Part shown: positions 8,401 to 17,100 of the stretch, piece after piece
Numbering within the stretch: position 1 is the stretch's first letter
Layout: every line of letters starts with the position of its first letter
Origin: Marisa cornuarietis
Taxonomy: Eukaryota; Mollusca; Gastropoda; Architaenioglossa; Ampullariidae
Direction: 5' to 3'
Length of the DNA: 64,000 bases
Assembly (NCBI GenBank): GCA_004794655.1
Contig: SMMW01000033.1
Span: forward strand, 2,887,501-2,951,500
Notes under the pieces: model-generated
The model's database searches: none
The model's input: only the letters and a program-made list of their open reading frames with translations
What the model was told of the DNA's origin: nothing
Program-made: the position numbers and the translations under genes

Positions 8401-11219
8401 ACTGCGCGCCGACTGGGGCGGGTGGGGCTGCTTACTCCGCCACTGCGCTCCTTTTCGGCCCTTAGCTTGGTCATCCTCTCGCCGCCTGCCTTTCATCGCC
8501 GCCATTTCTCGTTGTAGCTGACACAGCTGGGCCTTTAAGACTGTCACTTCGTCCACCGACTGTGCCGCCTTCATCGTCGCTGTGGGTGTTTGCGGCTGGT
8601 GGTCCGCTGTTCGTTCGAACTGCCGCATGGTTCGCCTTAGTTCGTCGAAATCATTAATGGAGTCGAATTTGTGGCCGCTCCTGTCCCGTAGCGGCTGCAC
8701 AAGTCCATTCCAGAATCGGCACCGCAACACTTCCGCTGCTTCGCCCTGCGGTATTTTGCCTTGATTCACTGCTTTGGCCCACAGGTCTTCGAGTCGACAG
8801 CTCCACGTCGCAACATCCTCTCCGCCCTGCTGTTTTGCCGCGTAAAAATCTGCCAGCAGGTCCTCGCCACCTCTCACCGTGCCATACAGAGAGTCGAATT
8901 TGGAGACGATGCTGTCAGTCGTGGCGTTAACACCAAGCCGCATGGCCACTCGAGCGGCCTCGCCACGCAGTGATCGGCGTACCGCCTCCAGCACTGCATG
9001 GCGGTCATACGCTGCGTCCGCCTTTACACAGTCAACCTCAAACTTCCACAGTTCGTACGAAGCTTCACTGTCCTTTGGCTGCTGTGCGCCACTGAACACT
9101 GAAATTCTTGGCATTCTTGCCGGGACAATAAGGTTCGGCACAGGCACTCCAGTTCTGTGTTCCGTCTTGTCCCGCGCAGCTTCAGTCTTTTCCCGCGCAG
9201 CAACTTCCTCTGGATGTGCGGCTACATAGCCGCTCAACCATTGCTGTGAATCTTCTGTGTCGTCTGCTTTCAGTTGTCTGAAGGCCTCCAGCAGTCGACG
9301 TTCTTTGTCCGAGACTGGTTCCATCCTTTGTTCTGTGTTGCTGCAGTCAATCACGCGATCACCTTATGGTAGGTCCCCCATCGGGCGCCAAAAATGTAAC
9401 AGGGTCGCCTACCACACTGCACACAACAACACACTCAACGCGTGCCGTAGGTTGATGAAACCTTTTTATTCTTGCGACCGCGTGCTGGTCAGCTGAACTT
9501 TACACAGTATTCGAGTATCCGTAACATTATCAAGGACTCTATCAGCCGGGCAGCTGGCTTGCGTCCTTCTCACGTGTTCTCTCTCTCTCTCGTCTCTCCC
9601 CGTCGAGCTTCTCCCTTCCCTTTTATATCCCCCGGGAGGGCTAAAGTGGCAGGGGTGCCCGGCCGTATCGGACGGCAGCGCTGCTGTGTCCACCTGGGGA
9701 AGGTGGGGTTGAGGGCTGTCGCCCCGTCCTTCTCTCGTGGCTCCCCTCCGCCCTCCCGGACCCAAAACAACCCGGGAGCCAATCACCGCTAACTGGCCGC
9801 CCAACTGGCCAATCGGCCTTCAGCTGGCCTGTTGGCCAGCTTCTATCACACTACGATTTTCAGTTAAAAGATGACGAAAGGTAACGATTATCATACCCAA
9901 GACTGAAAGTGTGAGGTGCAAGGGATGAGGGCTAGATCAGAGGTATTCGTCACACGAAATATTTTAAGCAGACGAAGAAGTGTTTTGTCTTCCTCTTTCC
10001 CATCATCACGGATTTAACTCTGCGCGTCCATTCGTGTCAAATTGATTCCTCGCTCTAATTACTGATCATAGTATTCCCAGGTGTCTTTTTAAAAACTTTT
10101 GTTGCGACGCTTGTTGATAGCGGCCTCCGGGGTAACGAGACTGGAGAACACCCAGGTACTGACGGGATACTTCACCCCTACAAGCGGAACATGCGTGAGT
10201 TCGGCCTGCGTGTATAACAGTGCCACCATGACCATCAACACCACCAGCTGCTACATGGCCAGCTACGGAGCAAACAGTCTGACTTCTGGTAATTATTTTA
10301 AAGTTGTCTTAAACCCTTTAAATCCACCGTCTTCTATTTCTGCTACTGCTATTCCTTCTTCCTCCTCTAAGAACAGCAAATAATGATGCTCCTCTTTTCT
10401 TCTTTTATTGTCGCCATCCATCATTTTCTTAAGTCTTTAATCACTCTTTAATTTCTTCTCTCCACCCCTCGCTCTCTGTGCTTCTGTGTGTGTGCGCAAA
10501 TATTACTGGCTTTTAGCTACCTTCTTCGAAGTGAATAAATGTTCAGAACAATAAAGGAGTCAGCGTCTCGCCTGACGAACGGCAACCACTATTTCTGTGT
10601 AACACTGGCTTTTCTGGTAGTTATATAATGGCTCATGTTTTGCTTGCAGCTGGCGCGACTGAGAACGGGCAGGTGAACACCATCCCAGTTCAACTTGCCA
10701 GCTCTGGCTGTACTAACCTGCAGGCTGATCAGAAATGCTTTGTCTCTACTAACGGCGGGGCAAACTGTCGGGTAAGAACAATGTTCAGTTAAAACACGGT
10801 AGCACTTGACGTTGCTTTCACTCTCTCTCTCTCTCTCACACACACACGTGCATTTTATTTTTAAAAGATTGACTGATGACTTTTAACTGACTTTTTCAAC
10901 CAAACTATCAGTTTTCAATAGTGGTCAATCAAGGACGGAAAAGAAAGTTTCTGTTAAGAACGACAAAGTAAATAAATAAATAATAAATCGGTTATTGAAA
11001 TTCATCCTTACTGGGAACCATTTCAGGCTAACCCATTTTGATTTTAACAAATCCATAGCAGTTAAGTTTTTAAAATTTCCGTTACAGGGAGATAGTGGAG
11101 CACCGGTGTACTGCAAGATCCAGACAGGTGAGACTGTGCTGTACGGCCTCAACACCGCGAATAACGTTTGCGGAACCACCGCGACAAATTTTGTTATCGA
11201 GCCAATCCCCGCTTTTTAA
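2425..11219 (+). CDS. Secreted trypsin-fold (S1) protease homologue, 3' five exons
   Basis: Five coding exons with consistent phases: 2425-2531, 3274-3341, 10121-10288, 10650-10771 and 11088-11219 (stop TAA). Together they give about 200 residues of an S1 (chymotrypsin-like) domain. The last exon opens with GDSGAPVYC, the Ser195 motif, and the exon before it carries the C168/C182/C191 pattern (CTNL..KCFV..NCR). CYMASYGAN fits the usual Cys136-x-x-x-GWG segment. The first exon holds VLTVDSC where active proteases have VLTAAHC, so the catalytic His seems replaced and the protein may be a pseudoprotease. Asp102 is not obvious. The signal peptide and N-terminal exons were not found. Intron 2 (3342-10120) contains the whole LTR retrotransposon. 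Family assignment is good; inactivity is inferred. Confidence 0.72.
2532..3273 (+). other. Intron 1 of the S1 homologue
   Basis: AT-rich intron between the GTGAGT donor at 2532 and the acceptor ending at 3273. No coding or repeat feature was recognised. Confidence 0.5.
3367..3822 (-). repeat. 3' LTR of the retrotransposon
   Basis: This 456-bp copy matches the LTR at 9395-9850 throughout by eye. In element sense it carries a TATA-like ATATAAAA (3593-3600) and an AATAAA poly(A) signal (3437-3442). The seven-G tract at 3827-3833 borders it upstream. Confidence 0.95.
3823..3833 (-). other. Polypurine tract region
   Basis: In element sense, GGGGGGGTGTA lies directly before the 3' LTR. This is the expected place for the plus-strand primer; the four bases next to the LTR are not pure purine. 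Confidence 0.6.
3989..8332 (-). CDS. pol: pol: protease, reverse transcriptase, RNase H, integrase
   Basis: One uninterrupted frame, -1 relative to gag, open from the gag overlap to the stop at 3989. It has no good ATG: the first start-like codon is GTG at 8206, so expression by frameshift is expected. Counting from 8206 (1405 aa): protease LLDTGS (Asp about 21); RT about 315-500 with FLDDI at 468-472, a variant of YxDD; RNase H from Asp about 632; integrase with an HHCC zinc domain (about 879-917) and catalytic Asp945, Asp1004 and Glu1040; a GPY/F-like module near 1150-1200; then an acidic tail of roughly 150 residues and no chromodomain. All catalytic residues are present, so it looks functional. 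Confidence 0.95.
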   Translation of the reverse strand, partial: KLRRTCERGQFVGQRGGPRSTHPPPGPASERQGPRQAPTTALVGNSNEVEITLEGVRTIALLDTGSTVSTVCERFYKTRLSHLPLQPLECVLSIECADGELLPYTGFITARISASGSGAENTAGVDCVLLVVPDSGYNGKVPVLIGTNVLTYFLQLTRETHGARFLQVAPLSTPWHLTYRCIVRREKNLSRNNNCLAVVRNSDEDIVLQPNTAVVIPGHVDRPLEYQPTCAIMQPALKGRVGQLVDITPSVFHYQPKYMGPVDVHVANVTTQTVRIPPRAVLCEVQPVTMMDKPVQRAASDSVLDQLQINTDHLSPAQTEKLQQLLRKHERNFCSSPIDVGHTTRVKHEIKLTNETPFKERHRRIPPGMYDQVKEHLQQLLHSGIIRRSHSPWSSNVVWVKKKDGTLRQCVDFRQLNARTVKDSYALPRVEELLDALAGAKYFTVLDLKSGYHQVEIAEEHKERTAFTVSPLGFYEYNRMAMGLANAPATYQRLMEECLGDLHLHICLVFLDDIIVFSDTFDEHLERVERVLQRLEENGLKLNPKKCSFCQDKVRYVGHVVSSQGIEADPEKCAKVRDWPTPANPEDVRRFLGFAGYYRRFVKGFSKIAKPLVDLMPVSHKKKTGRKKSDKSQPAKWQWGQEEEAAFQTLKDFLTSPPILGYPDYKLPFELHVDASMSGLGAVLYQEQEGQQRVLCYASRGLNKAEKNYPAHKLEFLSLKWAITEKFHDYLYGHKFSVKTDNNPLTYVLTSARLDATGHRWLAALATYNFDITYRPGTSNADADALSRLTEHHIEAESVRAICNAVQPIAYVECLSFSMKVVDDTFTPSGLSLASLSTTDLKEAQRRDAVLSQWMDCIEKRQPLPSVEGAAGPAHRALQQNFDHLKLIDGVLYRVTVINAQPRKQLVLPSSFVPRALQMLHSDVGHPGRDRTLHLLQDRFYWVGMASDVDNYIKRCPRCIRRKAPADSRAPLVNVVTTQPLELVCVDFLTLEAAKGGFQYILVITDHFTRYAQAIPTKNMTAKTTAEALFTNFIVHYGMPRRLHSDQGANFESRIIKELCLITGCQKSRTTPYHPMGNGMCERFNRTLLSMLGTLEPHQKPDWRKYVAPLVHAYNCTRHESTGFSPYSVMFGRDPYLPVDIEFGLGERGTSQPLTKYMDSLREKLRDSFALATKVAEESRRKQKKAYGSNTRGAILEVGDRVLVKRLAFDGKHKLADKWEQEVYVVLRKPNTDIPVFVVRHEDGSGRERTLHRNVLLPLGHALTDQAGQPPTTQRGMKHHQRRCHHRNAADSSEASGSEADTSESEDELLSVQVAASDLGSSDEARGSTRDVQDADVVSGRASLDVALQEEVHETSTAETEDEEEEQDQPQLRPLPRREAGVRPRTAPAWQRSGEYVLNQQQTILSPAAASAVDTTVDRLQCVFTAVLAMDYMPDWLATAAIKACMV
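8293..8335 (-). promoter_or_regulatory. -1 programmed frameshift signal (gag/pol)
   Basis: In element sense the heptamer TTTAAAC (8335-8329) is exactly in phase with gag (T TTA AAC). A 7-nt spacer follows, then an 11-bp stem (8321-8311 with 8303-8293, one G-U pair) closing a 7-nt loop. The gag stop TAG (8298-8296) lies in the 3' arm. The loop's GAGGG could pair with CCCTC at 8264-8260 and make a pseudoknot. The -1 frame is open from here to the pol stop. Heptamer, spacing and stem are seen directly; the pseudoknot and activity are inferred. Confidence 0.88.
8296..9324 (-). CDS. gag: gag: capsid/nucleocapsid polyprotein
   Basis: 342 aa from the first ATG at 9324 (the frame is open a little further upstream through a GTG at 9354). 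The N-terminal part is charged and helix-rich, as in Ty3/gypsy capsids. Near the C-terminus is one CCHC zinc knuckle, CWRCGGVGHVKANC (C-x2-C-x4-H-x4-C), preceded by a basic stretch suited to RNA binding. The end overlaps the pol frame, and the frameshift heptamer lies about a dozen codons before the stop. No break was seen. Confidence 0.92.
   Translation of the reverse strand: MEPVSDKERRLLEAFRQLKADDTEDSQQWLSGYVAAHPEEVAAREKTEAARDKTEHRTGVPVPNLIVPARMPRISVFSGAQQPKDSEASYELWKFEVDCVKADAAYDRHAVLEAVRRSLRGEAARVAMRLGVNATTDSIVSKFDSLYGTVRGGEDLLADFYAAKQQGGEDVATWSCRLEDLWAKAVNQGKIPQGEAAEVLRCRFWNGLVQPLRDRSGHKFDSINDFDELRRTMRQFERTADHQPQTPTATMKAAQSVDEVTVLKAQLCQLQREMAAMKGRRREDDQAKGRKGAQWRSKQPHPPQSARSDTVCWRCGGVGHVKANCASKQPLNFDGPANEGSS
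9373..9390 (-). other. Primer binding site, tRNA-Lys-like
   Basis: In element sense TGGCGCCCGATGGGGGAC begins four bases after the 5' LTR. Its first ten bases equal the classic lysine-tRNA primer site (TGGCGCCCGA); the rest diverges. A host tRNA ending in GGGCGCCA would be the primer. Confidence 0.7.
9395..9850 (-). repeat. 5' LTR of the retrotransposon
   Basis: 456 bp, TG...CA, the same sequence as the 3' LTR by eye. It carries a TATA-like box at 9621-9628 and AATAAA at 9465-9470 in element sense, so transcription should run leftwards. Confidence 0.95.
9621..9628 (-). promoter_or_regulatory. LTR TATA box
   Basis: ATATAAAA in element sense, embedded in GC-rich LTR sequence. The AATAAA lies about 155 bp downstream, as expected for U3-R organisation. 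Confidence 0.6.
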
Positions 11220-11356
11220 TGGACAAAGGTCGTCGTGTTGCGTGACGTCAACGCCACTCGTCGATCATCAACGCCGATTGATTGCACTGGTGAACTGTCG
11301 GATTATACACGGTAGCATTGAGAAAAAAAATATTGTTTGATTTTCTGCTACTAGTA

Positions 11357-11362
11357 ATTAAA
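11357..11362 (+). terminator. Poly(A) signal of the S1 homologue
   Basis: ATTAAA lies about 140 bp after the stop codon and is followed within 40 bp by a GT-rich tract (TTTGTGTGTGTG), the usual downstream element. Confidence 0.5.
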
Positions 11363-11964
11363 AGTGCCATCTTCAACAAGATCTCTCGTCTTTGTGTGTG
11401 TGTAACTCTTTAAACCCCCTTCTTGAATGGTGTGTTGCCTTTGAACTCCCCCCCCCCACTTTTCAATAACGAAGTACAGGCCATGCGTACATCGCACACA
11501 CCATTAACGTTCACCTGTTTATCTGCCCTCACAGTCTTTTGTCCCAGATGGGCGGTGGTAAAGGGATCGTGCAAACGATGTCAGTACAAATACTCCGTGA
11601 CATCAGCCTTACACGCCCTACCCAACACCTTTTCTTCTTTGTTGCTTCCTGCTTCTCAGACTGTCACTTGACAGTCCGTGCAAACATCTTGCTGCGTAAG
11701 TAGAGTGAATCAAAAGAGGTAATTTTACACAGGCCAGTTTCATGTGCATATCTGGAAGAGATAAAGCTCTTCTGTTAAAACCTGTCTTGCAGTTTTGCCC
11801 CCTGTAAGAAAAATGATAACTGCCCAACGTTCCTTTCCCTGTCTGTGATTTTCAACAAATTTACCTTTGTTTTGTGTGCGAAGACTCTAGTACACGTAAC
11901 TTTCAATCTTAGCTCTTGCTTAATATGACACGAACAACCTTGGAGTCGCATGCAGTCTTTAAAA
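11363..11964. other. Intergenic, no gene seen
   Basis: Contains a C-run near 11450 and short open frames without recognisable content. Confidence 0.5.
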
Positions 11965-12160
11965 CAGTGGTTTTCAAACTTTTCCAGACGAGTACCACTT
12001 TCTAAGACTCGAATTGACCGTGTACCACCTCCCAACCCTACATGCAGCCCCCGTAAAATATATATACACATTCTTTTATTTTGCCGCATGGTGCTCGCGT
12101 ACCACTCGTCATACCTTCGCGTACAGTAGTGGTACACGTACCACAGTTTGAAAACCACTT
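11965..12160. mobile_element. hAT-type MITE with 8-bp TSD
   Basis: The 196-bp element starts CAGTGGTTTTCAAACT and ends with its near-perfect reverse complement AGTTTGAAAACCACTT. It is flanked by the 8-bp direct repeat CTTTAAAA (11957-11964 and 12161-12168). CAGTGGTTnTCAAACT termini with an 8-bp duplication are characteristic of hAT (Charlie-like) transposons. It has no coding capacity. Confidence 0.93.
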
Positions 12161-13069
12161 CTTTAAAATATTCTGTTGAAATACAAGTTAAACTTTTTAC
12201 TGTGAAAACTGTCCTGAAATCCTAAGACCTTAACTTTGATATTATAACAATACTATCTGGCATAACCAATGTTTATTTACACACATATATATATATATAT
12301 AAAATAAAATATACATATCACTCATTTTGGTTAATCTAGTATAATCCCAACAACTTATTTTTTTAAATAGTTTTAATTATAAACTGACTTGTAAAAATCA
12401 GTTGCTTTATAAAAGTTAGTTTTTGAAGTCAGACATGTTTTGACAGAAAGTCACCTTTCAATTTAGAAAACAATTTTTAAGCAGTGTACATTGATTGCTG
12501 AATGCTGATCAATCACACTTTAGTAATTTAATATGGTACTATCCCTGAGATTCACATGTACATAATAAATGAGCCCCTAAAGCTTTTTCATCACTTCTAC
12601 CTGAGTCAAAGAATGAATCCTACAATTTTAAAATTATGGCTGCATCAGATTAAGAAATTACTGTACTTCTGTGTGTTAATATTTGAAATTTCAAACTTTA
12701 AAAAAGTGCATAAAAGAATTTCCCATCACGACACACACAAACTATACTTCTCAAAACAATGGAAAGGCCACCTTCATATTTTCTTCACTGTGCCAAGAGT
12801 GAGCAATGCCTTCCAAATCTGTTTTCATGAAATGGTTGTGTGGGTGAACAGTCAACGAAAATTTGATGACAATCCACATTGGTCTTGTGCATGCACAGTC
12901 CAGCAGTCAAACAAAAAAGGTCATGGAACCCACAAAACATATGTAAATTTGCAAAATATACATATGACAAGGCAGAATTGAACAGTATAGAACATGTAGT
13001 GCCAGTGCCAGGCCTGTCCATTGTCAACACAACTCAGTAATTTTAGAGCCCTTGGAGGGTTTATTGCCA
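12161..13069. other. AT-rich intergenic stretch
   Basis: Holds a (TA)n tract near 12283-12301 and a 141-codon plus-strand frame (12556-12981) that I do not recognise. The frame abuts the Tc1-like remnant and may be older transposon sequence. Confidence 0.4.
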
Positions 13070-13760
13070 GTTTCTATGCAACTTGTAATCATGCCTCAGA
13101 GACGATGATTAAGTACTGTCAACCAAAGAAGAGTCATTACATGGAGGGTGTAGGTGTTCAAGAAAATGGCTGCTGATTGGTAGTTGCTCAGCCATTCAAA
13201 CTCTACACGACTGCAACAATGCAACAGGAAGTGTTGCAGAACAAAGACACCCTCAACCCGGTCAACTATTAGACAGCAGGACAGGTTCATTGCTCCGTCG
13301 GCTCTCACACAGAGAACACTGCCAGCACAGTCAGGAGACTCATGGGCATGATGCCATGTGGTATGGGCTGGACAAGCATGGCATATAACATTTTAAGCCT
13401 CTGGTACTGCAAAGGGCAATTTAGGCCAGTGGAACAGGTGTCATTCTTCAGGACAAAAACACCAGAACGCACAGGGCCAGGGTTGTCAATGACTTCCTGT
13501 AGGAGCACCAAGTCAACTGCATGGACTGGCCAGCCTGTTCTCCAGATCTAAAATCCCACTGAACATCTGTAGGTTGTTCTGGGCCAGTGACTTAAAGCCA
13601 ACAACCCTGCAGCAGTTGACCTCAATCAGCTGTACCTGTTTCTTAAAGGACTCTGAGAACATTGGTTCAGCCCATGAGACAATGGTGCCTTGCCTGTATT
13701 CAGGCCAATGGTGGATACATGATACTTTCTTTTTCTCTGATATCACTTTCCAAAATTTTG
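13070..13760 (+). pseudogene. Decayed Tc1/mariner-type transposase
   Basis: Frame-broken pieces on the plus strand resemble Tc1 transposases. RQQDRFIAPSALTQRTLPA (about 13270-13330) fits the bipartite DNA-binding region. DWPACSPDLK (about 13520-13550) matches the family's DWPxxSPDLNPIEH, followed by a diverged C-terminal part. There are several stops and frameshifts. TIRs were not identified. It is a dead copy. Confidence 0.72.
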
Positions 13761-14161
13761 AAAAAAAATGGGTTATGTCAGTCTAAGCTCAAATTCTTGT
13801 TAAAATGATTTGCTTCAATGACTTTGGCTAATAATGTTTCATTAAATAAATAAATGTTTTGATTCAATGTTGTTGTCTGTATGTTTATTGGCATGATACA
13901 GTGATTGGCTATAGAACTGGTCTTTCCACTGTTTTGAGCAGTATATATATATATATGAAAGTAAGAACGAATTAATTATTTACATTTTATAACATTCAGT
14001 CACAAAAAAAATTGGGGGAAGATGGGTAGAGCTCAGGGTCTATAAATTAAAAAAAAAGTTATTTCTTTGTCTTATATTCTTTTGTTCGTTTTAATGACCA
14101 CCAGCGAAAAGTTCTATCATAAAAACATCAGCTTTTTTCTGACAGCACCCTTATGAACTTT
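13761..14161. other. Short intergenic / 3' region of CWC25-like gene
   Basis: AT-rich with a (TA)n tract near 13941. It probably includes the 3' UTR of the minus-strand CWC25-like gene; an ATTAAA-like signal in minus sense lies near 14088. No gene seen. Confidence 0.4.
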
Positions 14162-17100
14162 TCAGTGTTGTGTAAAGTTCTTTTCCAATGCAGCCCTAGT
14201 CCGCTGGATGTTGTACTTGTTTCGTTTCAGCCTGTCTTCTACAGAACTTTTGGACACATGGTCTGTCATCATGGAGCTGTAACCACAATGAAGATCAGCA
14301 AAATGGAGAATAAACTTTGGGCAGGTACTGTAGCTCCTAAAAAGAGCTTACAGCTAGAACAGAGTCTACGTTGCAACAACTCTTTAAAATTATGAACTCA
14401 GAAACATTTGACAACATGTATGAGGTGGTACTTTCCCTTCTCTAACAAAATATTGCATCTATTTATTAAGTTGCAGTTTACAGAATCATAAACAAAATAT
14501 CATGAAATATCAGATCAAATAAAACTATACTTTTGAAATGACTGAAAAAAAAATTCTCAGTGGCTTTGAGAATCTCACCTCAAAAAGTTGGCCTCCTTTT
14601 GGGATTCTGCAGAATCTTTGGCCTCATCATCTTTATATCGCTGGACATTTCTGCTGCGCTGTTCATCTCTCCACTTAGCATTCTCTGTCATCTCCTGCAG
14701 TTTCTTTTCTCTTTCTTCTGCTGTCATCTTGCTGCAGTAAAAAAGAGTTCAGCTCTTTATAGTTACATTGAGAATGAACATGAAGATTTTAATGAAGACA
14801 TGTCAATGCTCATGTAATAAAAAAATAAAACACAGAATCATTGTTCCTCTTCCCGCATCCGGAAAAAATCCACAATAGCTCCTGTAACAACAATGGTTAA
14901 GTTAAAAAAAAATTAATCCTCTTTGTGCATCTAAAAATATTTCTATGTTCAAAAACATGGGCTTAAAATTTATGATTTTGAAGATGATAGTGAAACTGCA
15001 AAGCCACTGCTGGTAGGGCCACAATCGTGGCCCATTGTGCAAAGAGAGAATCATGATCGTGGAGCAGAACCACGATAGTGGCTCATCGCGCTCTGCAGGT
15101 AAAGCCACTATCGTGGCGCATCGTGCTGAGGGCGACTATTCCTCTCACTTATATGACTATCCATTCTCAAAAAAGGGACAGGAGAAAACTTAGCAAAGAT
15201 GGTATGAAAACTAAGGCTAAAACCTGTACTGCTAAAGACCTATTTGAGTATCTAACACACTGAGTCAAACAATGCCTAGCAACACATGAGGTTATTATAA
15301 CTCTCCACTCTCCCTTTCTTTTTCTCCTGCGCATACACACGCGCATGCATGCACACACATATGATAGGCAGCAAGATAATGACAAGGCAAAGAAAAGCCC
15401 ATAGAGATTCTTTCTCTCGTCCAGCTTTTCTCAAGGTGTAAACCTAAGATCTGTTGGCACAGCTGAGAATACCTTTAAACATCCTTTCAAACATGGTTAT
15501 GCACTGCTTACTGTTCTAGTGGTGGCTGATTTCTCTTGACTGCTGTGCCATATTTCTGCCTGCTGACTGGTGAATCAGACTTGTGACAATATGCAGGCTT
15601 GTACTTGTCAGATACCCTGCTTGGATGTGATGGCCTTGGAGACTGCCTTTTGTCTGAGGACTTCACAGGAGACCTTGACCTTGACCTTGAGCTGGCACTG
15701 GAAGATGAGCTGTGGATCTTGAAAGTATTTTCCCTTGAAACCGATGGAACATCTGATGACTGGTGTCTAATGCTTTTCTGCAAGCAGTATGAAACATTTG
15801 TTTCCCTTCATTTGATTTCTCTTGACGGCATAAATGATTTAGAAAAAAAATTAGCAGGTTCTATAGCTTGTACTATGGACTGGCATACAAGGATATAATG
15901 TTCTTCTTAGACATGCCTGATTTCCAGATATGTATGATATTTATACGTCTTGTAAACAGAGTGAGCCAATGTGCAGGTATGTGTGTCAGTGCCATTGACA
16001 CCTCACCTTTTAAGAAAATGCATCCTAAAAGGGATACCTCTTATACATGCCTGACCACAAAATAGTCTTTAGTTTTCTATACTATTTACAACAGTATGAA
16101 AAATAAGATTTTTATTTTGTTCTTACAGATGTAGCTCATGAATACTACATCTACCTAGAGAGCAAATGGTCATGCAGCAGAGTGATAAAATGCAGTTAAA
16201 GGTCATCTTAACTATAATTTATTTTCTTAATGAAGTCTCAAATACTTGTCATGTGTTACTCACAATGAGGCCATAAACGCGCTGTGACATGTCTTCGCCA
16301 TCACTACTGTCCTCTCTGGCTGCTGTCTGCTGGAGTCTGTGTTTCTCTACACTCCCTTTGTGCTGCCTGATGTGTTGCTGGGGACTCAAAGATTGCTTCT
16401 TTGTCCCTGCATGATCCTCACCTCCTGAACTGTGCCTTTTCCTTCTGTCCTCGTGAGAAACTTCCCCACGGCGGTGTCTGTGCTCGCTGTGCTTTGATTT
16501 ATCATGTAGGTCATATTTGTTTCTGCTAAAAGTATCTCGCTTGTCCCTTTGAAATCTGTCTTCCTTGCTGTCACTGCCTTGTACAACATCACTATGTCTA
16601 TGTTTCTCCCTTTTCTCTAGAGCCCCAGACTTCTGTTTATGTGTCAGAATGGACAAATACTTATTCACTAGATCATCTTCACTGTTGGAGGAGCCATCCC
16701 CGCTGCTCTTGTTTCTCTTCTTTTTCTTTTTCTTCTTTTTTTCTTTCTTCTCTGTTTTGGACTTGGTTTTCTGTTGTTGCTCCAACTTAAAGAAACACAA
16801 GACTGTTTTAAAGGACAACACGAGTGCTCAGCAAAAATCGCTGGAAATAGAGCATAAAGTGTAACAAAAACATATTCTGGTGGTATTTTATGACGAAGAG
16901 GCACTAGAGATTTTATATTAATATTTTTCTCTTAAGCACACCTGAATTTGTCAAGAAAACAGGAAGTGACGAAAAGGAAGTATTTCTAAAAACAGTGTCA
17001 TCTGCATGAGCTGAATTTGAAGAGAAAAAAATGTAATCGTCGGTAAAAGAAAACAGATCAGGTCACAATGTGCTGTTGCTGAATGTTCTCTTCGGTGCTC

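Larger units (their letters stand above)
3367..9850 (-). mobile_element. Full-length Ty3/gypsy LTR retrotransposon
   Basis: A 6484-bp element on the minus strand. LTRs of 456 bp lie at 3367-3822 (3' LTR) and 9395-9850 (5' LTR), begin TG and end CA in element sense, and show no difference by eye. The target duplication is CTAC (3363-3366 and 9851-9854). In element order: 5' LTR, primer binding site, gag, -1 frameshift signal, pol (protease, RT, RNase H, integrase), polypurine tract, 3' LTR. There is no env and no chromodomain. Intact frames and matching LTRs indicate a recent, possibly still mobile insertion. It lies in an intron of the S1 homologue, antisense to it. Confidence 0.97.

Noticed and set aside
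12556..12981. 141-codon frame as a gene
   Set aside because: Composition is like the AT-rich surroundings and no motif is present; it adjoins a dead transposon.
16565..16864. Plus-strand frame opposite the Lys-rich exon
   Set aside because: Phe/Ser-rich shadow of the CWC25-like poly-Lys tract on the minus strand.
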